Shown here: piece by piece, positions 55,353 to 64,000 of the stretch
Layout of the letters: each line of letters starts with the position of its first letter
Position numbering within the stretch: the stretch's first letter is position 1
Notes under the pieces: generated by a model
Database searches by the model: none
What the model saw: the letters and a program-made list of their open reading frames with translations, nothing else
Told to the model about the DNA's origin: nothing
Translations under genes and position numbers: made by a program
NCBI GenBank assembly: GCA_947652605.1
Contig: OX393579.1
Coordinates: forward strand, 41,732,970-41,796,969
From: Elmis aenea
Taxonomy: Eukaryota > Arthropoda > Insecta > Coleoptera > Elmidae
Direction: 5' to 3'
Length of the DNA: 64,000 bases

Positions 55353-56150
55353 CAGGGCCGGTTTTACTATAGGTAAGGTGAATTTAGGCAATTGCCCAGG
55401 GGCGCCAAAACACGGGGGCGCCAGCCTTACTTAAAAACAAACAAACAAATGATTATGAGTTTTAAAAAATGTTAACAAATCCGAAAACATCGAATAGATC
55501 TAGGTGTTACGCCTAATTTTGAAAAAGAAAAAGTTTGGCTTAGAAAAAAAAATGAAATAGTTTGTGTGTGAAGCAGAGGATAAAATTATAATGGATTTGA
55601 AACAAAACCTAGGAAAATACTAAATTGTTTAAATTATTGATAACGCAATTGCATCTGTTGATGAAAAAAATTAGTTATAGATACATTATGTCTATAAATA
55701 ATAAAAATGTAGTGTTTTTTAACTACCTACATATGAATTACAAAAAATTACTCCAGCATAAATGCTTTTAAAAACGTTTGACGTTGGAAAATTACTTAAA
55801 ACATGATTTTTTTTTAAATCAGTGGAACAACATATTTATGTAATAAATTACAAATAATAAAGGCGAATCCCAGAAAATATGCTCTTTTGCAAACATTATT
55901 TAGAAAATCGTATTTCAAATGTGTTTATTGCTATGAGAATTTTTGCAACATTGCACTTATTGGTAGCAAGTTCAGAAATGAGTTTTTCAAAATTAAAACT
56001 TCTAGGTCTAGGAATAATATTTACCCATAGAGCATAATATTGCATCTAAAATCGATATAACTAAATTAATTCCAAACTATAGCAAAGCAAAAGCCCGAAA
56101 AATTAGTTTTTCATAATTTTTGTATTTCAGATGTAAGAATTTTCTTCCTA
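55353..56150 (+). mobile_element. Decayed autonomous-type hAT
   Basis: The left end CAGGGCCGGTTTTACTATAG with a ggcaattgcccaggggcgcc phrase is a recognisable hAT terminal type. The right end is lost. The interior encodes a remnant of the transposase C-terminus (see 55876-56030). Confidence 0.65.
55876..56030 (+). pseudogene. hAT transposase dimerisation domain
   Basis: The frame reads NMLFCKHYLENRISNVFIAM, RIFATLHLLVASSEMSFSKL, then KLLGLGIIFTHRA and a stop. It matches the hAT C-terminal pattern (L…NVxxALRIxLTLPVTVASxERSFSxLKLIK). The ASSEMSFSKLK block is the hallmark, with ER changed to EM. Further homology continues across stops to about 56110. Confidence 0.82.
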
Positions 56151-56209
56151 TACAAATATTGTGGAACAAATATTTTAGTGTTAATTAATAAAAAATTCAT
56201 ATTATTTTT

Positions 56210-56740
56210 TTTTGTAAAGTGCCCTAATATGGAACAGTTACCTATTTTGGAATACATCAGTTTTATGGCAATGAATAAGCGATATCTGTTGAAAAGTATA
56301 TGTACCTATTTGTACATTGATCACACATTCCCAAATGTAAAATAGTTAAAAAACATTCACTATATTACATAACAGTTTCAAATATATTTTTGACGTGCTA
56401 CTGAGTTTTTAGGCTAAATCTTTCTGTGCAAAATATTATATGCTAGGGTAAATGATATGAAATATTTTATTGCATGTTTATTTAGCATGAGCCTTTACAT
56501 TTCAATTAAATAGACCAAAATTTGATTGGGGCCATTTCATGTTTTACATATACCGATTTTTGAAATGTCACATTGATGCCTAATATGGAATACATAGAGG
56601 TGCCTTATAATGAATATGATTATGGTCACTAAGTACAGCAATATGGGTTCAGTGTCAAAAGTGTCAGAAATGGGCACACGAAAAATGTGCAAAATACCCA
56701 AAAAAACAATTCTATTTTCCTACCTGTATGTTTTTACATA
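56210..56740 (+). pseudogene. Third pogo C-terminal zinc domain
   Basis: At about 56645-56737 the sequence reads WVQCQKCQKWAHEKCAKYPK then KQFYFPTC. This is the WVxCxxCxxWxHExCAxYxxxxxxxxC pattern of pogo-type transposase ends. Upstream, end-like words (CCCTAATATGGAACA at 56222; GCCTAATATGGAATACAT at 56576) may be terminal and internal repeats of a separate family. The frame at 56610-56852 overlaps in a different phase and is not itself the gene. Confidence 0.65.
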
Positions 56741-56859
56741 TTATGTTATAAGACATATCGATGAATTTGTTAATGACGTAAAGAAACTTTATAAATTTCA
56801 ACTAGCAGTAGCAACTAACTCCTATAAATTGCTTACACAAAATATAATTTAGCAAATAC

Positions 56860-57320
56860 GATAATGGTAACTGCATGTTCTACAATTATTTCTACTCTAT
56901 TGTAAAACTTTAGTTCCAATTGCATTTCCTACATTGATAAAAATTTATTAGCTAATTTTAGAATAGAAAACCCACGTACTTGATAAGTTTGTTAAACTTT
57001 TGAAAAGTTATTGAGTTTGCGGGAACAAAAGGAACAATTGGGTAAATCGATATTGGAAATCTGCTGCAAATCTCAAGAGCCCAATAACGTCTTTAAGTAA
57101 ACAATTACATGTATTTACAGAAGCAAAAAATGTTCTTCAATTTATTTTTACAGCAAATTGAATATATTACACAATAATAGTAAAAAATATAATAGCGAAT
57201 ATTAATGGCCAATTAAATGTTGCAGTATATTTTTTCGGTATGTTCTGCATTAGCATAACTTGTAACAAAACAATTAATGCAAACGAAATATATTTTGCAC
57301 ACAGTTAAGAATCAAAACAA
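56860..57320. other. AT-rich DNA, nothing recognised
   Basis: No feature supported. Confidence 0.5.
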
Positions 57321-57845
57321 GTGGTGCCTAAACTGGGACCTACAAGGGCTCCACAAAATATTCCAATATATATAAGACTTATTTTGCCACCGTAACAAAA
57401 ATCACCCATCACAAATTATCAAGTAATTTAAAAAAATACGTTTCAAGAGATTATATCACCAAATTTACGTGATTTAAGACCCAATCAGAGCCAAAGCTCC
57501 ATCTTAATTTACTAATGCAGAAAAAGAAAATCTTATTGAGTTATCTTGCGACAATGTGGTCAAAATAACATTTGGCATGATTGATCTTACTAAATTATGG
57601 CTATCAGTAAAAGACGAATATCCACTGTGCAAAGCTGTGGTAAGGTTCAGCGAATCTTAATTCCTTTTTCGACATCATATTTATGCGAAACTGGGCTTCG
57701 GCGGTAGCTGTGATAAGAAGCAAATACCGTGCGAAAATCAACGTGGAACAGGATTTGAGAATGGCCGTATACAGTTTGATTCCGATATTTGAAGCAGAGT
57801 GCTACAGCCTCATCCCTCAATCATTATTCTCATTAATAAATTGTT
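57321..57845 (+). pseudogene. hAT transposase (ZBED5/FAM200-like) C-terminal relic
   Basis: A hAT-like end, CAAGTGGTGCCTAAACTGGG, is at 57321. Coding remnants follow: NAEKENLIELSCDNVVKITF, DLTKLWLSVKDEYPLCKAVV, then after frame changes MRNWASAVAVIRSKYRAKIN and VEQDLRMAVYSLIPIFEAEC. This order is typical of the C-terminus of hAT-derived SCAND3/ZBED5/FAM200 proteins and their parental transposons (LSxDxxLKxxFxxxxLxxFWxxxxxEYPxL … ETGFSAxxxIKxKYRxxLxVExDLRxxLS). At least two frame breaks. It is most likely a transposon relic rather than a domesticated gene. Confidence 0.8.
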
Positions 57846-58150
57846 TGTGATCTTTGTGATATTTGTTGTTAAATCCTTTGCTATAAAAGTTTTTTGCCAG
57901 TTCCTTACGATTTTATTGATATTGAAGTGTCAAACGTACATCATTTACTTTAAATAAATTAGGTTTTGACTTGGGGAATTCGTTCTGACTTAGCCAAGTT
58001 GTGAAATATGATTATTTTTTTATACTCCTGTTTCTGTCAATATAGATATCAAAACTTATACTCCTATAACTTAAAAACGACTAAATTTAGATACATAAAA
58101 CCAATACGTTTTTAAAAGAAATTGTAATTTAACATATAAAAATTGTAAAA
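57846..58150. other. AT-rich DNA, nothing recognised
   Basis: No feature supported. Confidence 0.5.
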
Positions 58151-58153
58151 TAT

Positions 58154-58338
58154 ACTGGATGTTCCATTTAAAAAAACATACTGACGTATCGGTGCGCAAA
58201 ACCGAACATTGTTTATAGTTGAAAATAATTTAATTTATGTAGTAAATGACCCCAAACAACTGTTATATAAAACTATTTTTTTTGTAAAGTTGTCACACAC
58301 TAGACGAGATATTGATCTGTTACTTTTTGGACACACTG
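58154..58338. mobile_element. Short degenerate CAGGGTG-type MITE
   Basis: The ends CTGGATGTTCCA and TGGACACACTG are inverted with mismatches and flanked by TA on each side. About 185 bp with no coding content. Confidence 0.5.
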
Positions 58339-58339
58339 T

Positions 58340-59205
58340 ATCAACATTACCATTTTTTGTGCTACTCTAGTTGGTGGTCATTTTAATTGAGAGTGACAAT
58401 TTGATTAAACGATAGACATTGTGATACACAGAAAAAAAAACTTTCTAACGTTTTTTTATAAAGACGTTAAGACTTAAACAAAAATTAACAGACAACTGTG
58501 TAGTCAAGTAAACTGCGCCAAAACGAAGTTACTTCGCTACTTGAGCAAAAACGACGGAAGTGGAAAATGTTCAACAGTTTTCTCTAGAGTGACTGGAGTA
58601 GAGAAAATGGGTGCAGTGCGCAATCTAAAACGATTCGAATCAGGCATGAAAAACTATCTTCTGCGGTTAGAAAGATTTTCTATATATTTTTATTTTATTT
58701 ATTGAAAATTCTTTTTATCTACAACGATAACAAAACACAGTAAACTGTTATGTTATGTTATTCTCTATTAATTTAAAGAATTTTACATCTTTTAAACCTA
58801 TGTTTAGTATGTGGAATAAATCAGCTTTTGCGGTTTGTTCGTGGGGTTGAATACTTTACGTATGAAAACAAAATTTATTTTACAACATTGTGTGAGCAAC
58901 ACAGTACGATAATTTTGTGACATTTACTTGTCGCGACAGTTTAGGAAACATTTCCAAAGTTAGAGAAATTCAAAGGAGGAATGCTAGTTCTAATTCAAAG
59001 ATAATGGATGGTAGTGCTGATGTCGTTGTCGACGTAGTACTGTGCTAAACATAGCTTTAGTACATCATGTGGAACAGTGACTGAATATAGTGACAATTTA
59101 TAACCGTCAATAGCTGGGTAAACGCTTTTAGTAAATTAATTGCACATAAGTTGTTATTTTATCGATTCTTCTTGTAAGCCGGAGTAAGTACAGATTTACG
59201 TTTAA
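58340..59205. other. Unassigned DNA
   Basis: No gene or bounded element recognised. Confidence 0.5.
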
Positions 59206-59209
59206 TATA

Positions 59210-60729
59210 CAGGGTGTTTCTGAACGATGTAGCATAATTTCTACTGGTGAATCTACATAAAAAAATAGGACGATTTAGCCCATCATGCCTTATGGAAAGT
59301 TGCATCGTTTCTAAGTTACAGGCTGTAACTTACAGCCCCATGAAGAGGAGATGAAAAATTGTTTTTTTAATGATAAATCAAGAACGCTTTGACCTACAAC
59401 ATTTATATTTGGCACGTATTTTACAATAGGCATGCATGTTCTTATGCATAAGTTTGAATAAAATCCCACAATAGGGGGCGCTACAATCGATAATAGCAGA
59501 GAAATAACCTGCTGTATTTTTTTTGTCGATCGTAATTTTAATTTTTTATTGTAACAGTCCGATAGGTAGGTCTAAAATGTACATTTTTAGTAACCTTAAG
59601 TTTTTTGATAGTAACCATCGTTTTGGAGAAAAACTCGATATTATTAAAATATAACTCTGATATTTATTGAAAGTATTTAACAAAAACTAGTTTTCTGTGA
59701 ATTAACAAACGAATCAAATGAAGTCAGATGTCATATTTTCGTTTATTGTAACAATCAGCGCCCTCTTGTAATGAGATTTTGCTCCAAATTATTAAATTTT
59801 TTTTCTTCCAAATCTACAGTTTTAACAAAAAAAAATTAAATAATTTGGAGCAAAATTTCATTACAAGAGGGCGCTGATTGTTACAATAAACGAAAATATG
59901 ACATCTGACTTCATTTGTTTCGTTTGTTAATTCACAGTAAACTAGTTTTTGTTAAATACTTTCAATAAATATCAGAGTTATATTTTAATAATATCGAGTT
60001 TTTCTCCAAAATGATGATTCCTATCAAAAAACTTTAGGTTACTAAAAATGTACATTTTAGACCTACCTATCCGACTGTTACAATGAAAAATTAAAATTAC
60101 GATCGACAATAAACAGATTTTTGATATCTTTTTTAATTTCCGAAATATAGCCAAAATCCGGTTTTTGGCTTTTTTCAAAAATGTTAAATATCTCGCTTAA
60201 ACGAAAAGATAGAGAAAAACTTTAAAGATATTTTTGGCATGGTTTTTGGTCTTTAATAAGATGTTCAATTTTTTTTTACTCCTACGAATATTGATATACT
60301 ACACCTAACTTTCTTATTTTAAATGGCAACCATAGTTGGCTTTGACATGAATCGAAAGCTTATTTTTTGCAATTTTCAAAAATATATAATTTGCTTATGG
60401 TTCCTATTTAAAATAAGAGAGTTAGGTGCAATATATTAATATTCGTATGACTTTAAAAAAATTGATTACCTATTGCTATCATATTAAAGGCAAAAAACCA
60501 TGCCAAAAATATTAAAGTTTTTCTCTATCTTTTCGTTTAAGCGAGACATTTAACATTTTTAAAAATTGCCAAAAACCGGTTTTTGACTATATTTCGAAAA
60601 TTAAAAAAGATCAAAAATCTGTTTACGGCAATGAATTTCTCTCGAAATAATAAATCGAGACTACGTACTTAGTTTTTTTCTATCTCTGATAATAATCGAG
60701 CGTATGGGCATCGAAAATAGGCCACCCTG
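59210..60729. mobile_element. CAGGGTG element with two successive hairpins
   Basis: It starts CAGGGTGTTTCTGAACGATG and ends GGCCACCCTG, with TA on both sides (59208-59209, 60730-60731). Inside are two independent inverted-repeat pairs in series: arms 59525-59818 with 59830-60110 (nearly perfect, ~285 bp), and arms 60112-60345 with 60395-60622. Beyond CAGGGTG the two outer ends are not alike, so it may be a fusion of two foldbacks. The minus-strand frame 59978-60178 is a by-product. Confidence 0.8.
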
Positions 60730-60731
60730 TA

Positions 60732-61740
60732 CTTATACCAAATAAGCACGAAACTAATATTAATTTATCAACATTACATAAATTTTCCTACAAGTTAAGG
60801 TTTTGTTAGATGTTTAAAACAATATGATAAATTTTAATACTTACGGCAAAAAGTGTATCTGTTAAAAAGTTACATGAGATAAAAATTAGTTAAAAAACTT
60901 CGAGCTTCGAAGTATATTAATTAAACAATGTTCATAGTCGCAAAATAAATAGCTTATAGGCTTTTATTTACATGGTAAGTAAATATTGTACTTTTAACGC
61001 GATATTGCTGCAAACTTCGGCTTTATAAATATTGTATTTTTGAAGACAACTAATATCTGTTTGCTATCCGAACAATAAACACTTTCAATGTTTAAATCTT
61101 CGTGAAATGAAGGTAACAAATTGGTTAATGAATATACACTTACCTTTTAATACCTTTGAATACCGTTACTGTGTTGAATACATAATATGCATTCTAGCAA
61201 TGTGCTGAATTCTTACCTGAAAAAAATAAATATATTTTAGTTGTGCTATACTTTCTTGAGTAAAAGAAATTATATCAAAATATTGTTTTAAATACAAGTT
61301 TGCTAAAGGGCTTGTTCTGTACGTAAAAATTGAAAACCTAGCTAATTTAATAGAAATTGCATTCTTTTATATTTCCTTTTTGCACCAAGGAGAAACACAA
61401 AAAATAAGGTTTAAGAGAAAAGAACCATACGTAGAAGGATAGAAAAATTGTGCACAGAATATAAAAGCTTGTGTCATTTACAGCGGCAATGTATACAATG
61501 ACGATTTATTAAGTTACATAAGTTACAGCTACGCCTACTGAACATTACAGAACATTAATCTGATTAATACTACTGTTAAATAGCATTTTTAAGGTCAAAC
61601 TGTAAAAATATACCGGAGTAATTTGGTAACGGGTAACAAAACTTTATTTGCGGCAATAATTTTACCACATCTCTGGTGATTTAGTATAAATACCATATCA
61701 CTACACATTTGCCACAATCAGTAATTGCAGTTAACTATGA
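60732..61740. other. AT-rich DNA, nothing recognised
   Basis: No feature supported. Confidence 0.5.
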
Positions 61741-61912
61741 GTTAAAAAATAATGTAGTCGTATAAAGCTTTTTTCGACATCAATCTATATCGGTTATATC
61801 TACTTAATGTATCTGCCCATATTCCTAGATTGAACTGCAAGTGCTTTTCGCATTTAGCTAATAGCACCACATCATCTACAAAGACTAATTATGCAGTATA
61901 TTTAAGAGATAA
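61741..61912 (-). pseudogene. LINE reverse transcriptase catalytic-box fragment
   Basis: On the minus strand the frame reads LVFVDDVVLLAKCEKHLQFN, then LGIWADTLSRYNRYRLMSKK. It matches the catalytic segment of LINE reverse transcriptases ((Y/F)ADDxxLxxxxxxxLQxxLxxxxxxxxxxGLxxNxxKT), with the box present as FVDD. No other conserved blocks flank it on either side. The overlapping plus-strand frame 61830-62069 is a shadow. Confidence 0.75.
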
Positions 61913-62280
61913 TATTACGTTTTCTGCCATTTCATCAATTTGTTTTGCCACAGTAAATCTAAATAAAATAATATTAGAAAAACGCTTTTTTTCAGAGCAA
62001 ATAAAAATCATAGCTATTGGAATACATTATTTTATTAAACTACAATCAGGGAATCGTTTCAGATGTTAAGCTAAAATTTTAAAAATGTCATAACTTGCTA
62101 TTGCTGTGGGGTCTAGTTGTTTGAATAAGTTTTGTTGTCCGGTTTCTCCATCATTTCCACTATTCATTCTTTTCTTAAATCATCTGTAAATTTCCCATAT
62201 TTTTCCATTAGTTTTTAACATGTAGTGACACTTTATGTTATACCTTTTAAAAGAGCAAATGCTTGTAATTCACACCCACT
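61913..62280. other. AT-rich DNA, nothing recognised
   Basis: No feature supported. Confidence 0.5.
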
Positions 62281-62351
62281 GGACCGCGGGCCGAATAAAA
62301 ATGTCTGGGGAGCCGCATACAGCCCTCGGCCCACAGGTTGCACATACCTGG
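62281..62351. mobile_element. hAT-like right end
   Basis: The inverse of this stretch begins CAGGTATGTGCAACCTGTGG and continues gccgagggctgtatgcggctccccag. That is the phrase typical of hAT ends of the CAGGGGTxTGCAACCTGCGGCCC class. The other end is absent. Confidence 0.55.
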
Positions 62352-63430
62352 TCTATACCTTCTACATTTTTATATAAAAAATTGATTGATATAGTATTTG
62401 AAATATATCAAATTTTAAACAAATAATATTTGCATTTGTTTTGTGGTAAAGTTTAATTTCATGACTAAAATATTTAAATAAGAATGTGAACGTTGTGTGA
62501 TATATTATGTGGAAGTATAATCATAGGTACTCTGTTTATTAACATTTACTGATTTAGTCGTTATTGCTGGTGTCTTACGGAAATTAAATAAAAAAGATGA
62601 TATCGGGACTTGCAAAATTTTCAAAACATTCTATTTCCTTTTCCCGATTCCCGAAGGTTCCAAAAACGTCAGAAATTTGGAAACCCTGGTAATGCCATAT
62701 GTGTAAGAGATAGCTTTACCTGTAAATAAAGTTTACATGCAGAGCTGCTGATGGTTTTGAAGTAGCCGATGACAAACTTTGTGCAAACCAATTAAGCCAG
62801 GAAAATGATTAAATTTTATCTGTATTAATTATTTTATACTAGCGATAACCGTTTTTATCAGATACATTGTGCATGCATGATAGTTTTAAGACAGCAAGCT
62901 GTCAAAAGTAAACAAATCTACAAAAGTGTTTAATAGAAATCCACTTCTACTCGTAAAGGAAATACATTTCCTGCAAAATTTTATAAGAATGCTAAACTAA
63001 CCGGTACAAGAGTACGATAGTCTGTGAAAATCGTGGAAATGTAGTGATCAAAGTAATGCTTATCAACTGTGCTCGTGCAGTCGGTAGTGTCGCTTTAAAA
63101 TGTAATCACAGAACATTCACAACCAGCAAGGGAAAGGTAACAATCCGAATAAACGAATTTCGTGATAAACACGAATAAAATTGTCGTGATGAAAAATGTT
63201 TAATATTGTGCAATAAAACAATGCATTACATTTTAATTATAACACATTTATATTTAAAAAAACTCAAATAACATTGCTTATTAATTCTTTAGACACAAAA
63301 TAATTCCACATTTGTACGAGTGTAGCGGTTTATTAAAACTTTAATCCAAACACGTACGACCCAAAAACCGTTTACAATAAATTTGGCTTAAAAATGTAGT
63401 TTTAAAAATATACACACAAGAGCATAATAG
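62352..63430. other. Unassigned DNA with a possible element end
   Basis: At 62635-62687 gattcccgaaggttcc…ttggaaaccctgg could be the inverse of a CAGGGTTTCCAA-type end, but no partner was found. The remainder is featureless. Confidence 0.35.
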
Positions 63431-63434
63431 TATA

Positions 63435-63558
63435 TTACATAACAAGAGTTGTAAGAAGCATATTACGCACGAGTGGAAAAGTTGCGCACGGAGCCGCGTA
63501 GCGGCGAGTGCGTATTTCCACGAGTGCGTAATTGCTTTACAACTCGTGTTATGTAGTT
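63435..63558. repeat. Hairpin palindrome 5
   Basis: The outer arms TTACATAACAAGAGTTGTAA and the inverse are followed inwards by tacgcacgagtggaaaa / tttccacgagtgcgta. The turn is gagccgcgtagcggcgag. About 124 bp. The CG-rich centre and gcacgag words resemble palindromes 1, 2 and 4. Confidence 0.85.
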
Positions 63559-63643
63559 TACTTTTTCTTCGAACACATAATACCTACGATTTTAACGGCT
63601 TTTTGGCTAATACACACAGGTGATTAGGTTGTCTTGTCAATTT

Positions 63644-63816
63644 TGACGTAAGCCTACTTTAACATTTCTAGACAAGTGTGCGTTTTGCTAACCGTGCGTT
63701 GTAACTCAGTTACTATGCATGCAAGCAGTGTTTGACGTAAGGCTACTTCGATCTTTCTAGCCAAGTGTTTTGCTCACCGTGTGTTAGGATAGAACTCACT
63801 TACTATGCATACAGGT
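63644..63816 (+). repeat. Tandem duplication, two units of about 87 bp
   Basis: TTGACGTAAGCCTACTT…TACTATGCATGCAAG (63644-63726) and TTGACGTAAGGCTACTT…TACTATGCATACAGG (63731-63816) align along their length with substitutions and short indels. No element ends. Confidence 0.8.
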
Positions 63817-64000
63817 AAGAGTCATTTACATTAGTGGTAGTAGATAAACAGTGTTTATATGTTTTAACACTTTAGAATCGAATAATTTTGGCTACATATT
63901 GACATTTTTAAGACTTTTTTTAAACAGATTTAAGGTGGACCAGAAACAAAAATACACAGAGAATTTAATATCGTTGGTAAATCTACATAAGTCACTGTAG

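Overview
The window looks like insect nuclear DNA, and possibly beetle. It is very AT-rich and dense in decayed transposons. It carries Penelope-, Jockey-, pogo-, mariner- and hAT-type remnants side by side, plus many foldback elements ending in TA-CAGGGTG. The taxonomic call is inference, because no host gene allows a firm placement. I recognise no intact host protein gene. The sequence could be intergenic or lie inside a very large intron. Almost all open frames are short and fall inside inverted-repeat arms or transposon debris.

Layout. 0.7-6.6 kb: four CAGGGTG foldbacks (one is a 1.8-kb near-palindrome) and a Jockey reverse-transcriptase scrap. 7-9.7 kb: a LINE scrap, a hAT MITE with a perfect 8-bp target duplication, and a second hAT-like family with CCGACAGTCAACTTCC-type repeats. 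10.9-13.7 kb: a hAT element (GTTTTAAA duplication) carrying two later insertions, one pogo-like (TA) and one hAT MITE (GTGAGTAT). 15.2-16.4 kb: a Jockey fragment joined to a Penelope-like C-terminus with a GIY-YIG nuclease. 16.7-23.5 kb: hAT MITEs, a tRNA-derived SINE, and a foldback nested in a hAT. 25.6-29.9 kb: diverged direct repeats, a CpG-rich patch, a cluster of hairpin palindromes and a small Crypton-like recombinase N-terminus. 31.8-33.9 kb: a three-level nest (foldback, then a second copy of the 10.9-kb hAT, then a LINE 3' end). 34-43.3 kb: more hAT MITEs, a mariner transposase relic that has become a foldback, a Helitron-like element and other MITEs. 41.6 and 49.1 kb: two close copies of a TA-flanked pogo-type element. 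44-48 kb: foldbacks and a mariner C-terminal relic. 52-53.9 kb: a pogo element whose left end abuts a second, truncated copy of its own transposase region. 55-58 kb: two hAT transposase relics and a third pogo zinc domain. 59.2-60.7 kb: an element containing two successive long hairpins. 61-64 kb: a LINE scrap, a palindrome and a short tandem duplication.

How the parts relate. Three layers recur. (1) Non-autonomous foldbacks flanked by TA with CAGGGTG ends; the mariner relics at 37.1-38.0 and 47.1-47.3 kb carry the same end type and are the likely source of the transposition activity. (2) Several hAT MITE families with verified 8-bp target duplications, each with its own subterminal short-repeat array. 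(3) Pogo-type elements whose TIRs follow one pattern and whose transposases end in a Cys/His zinc domain. Nesting and paralogous empty sites allow insertion order to be read directly from the sequence.
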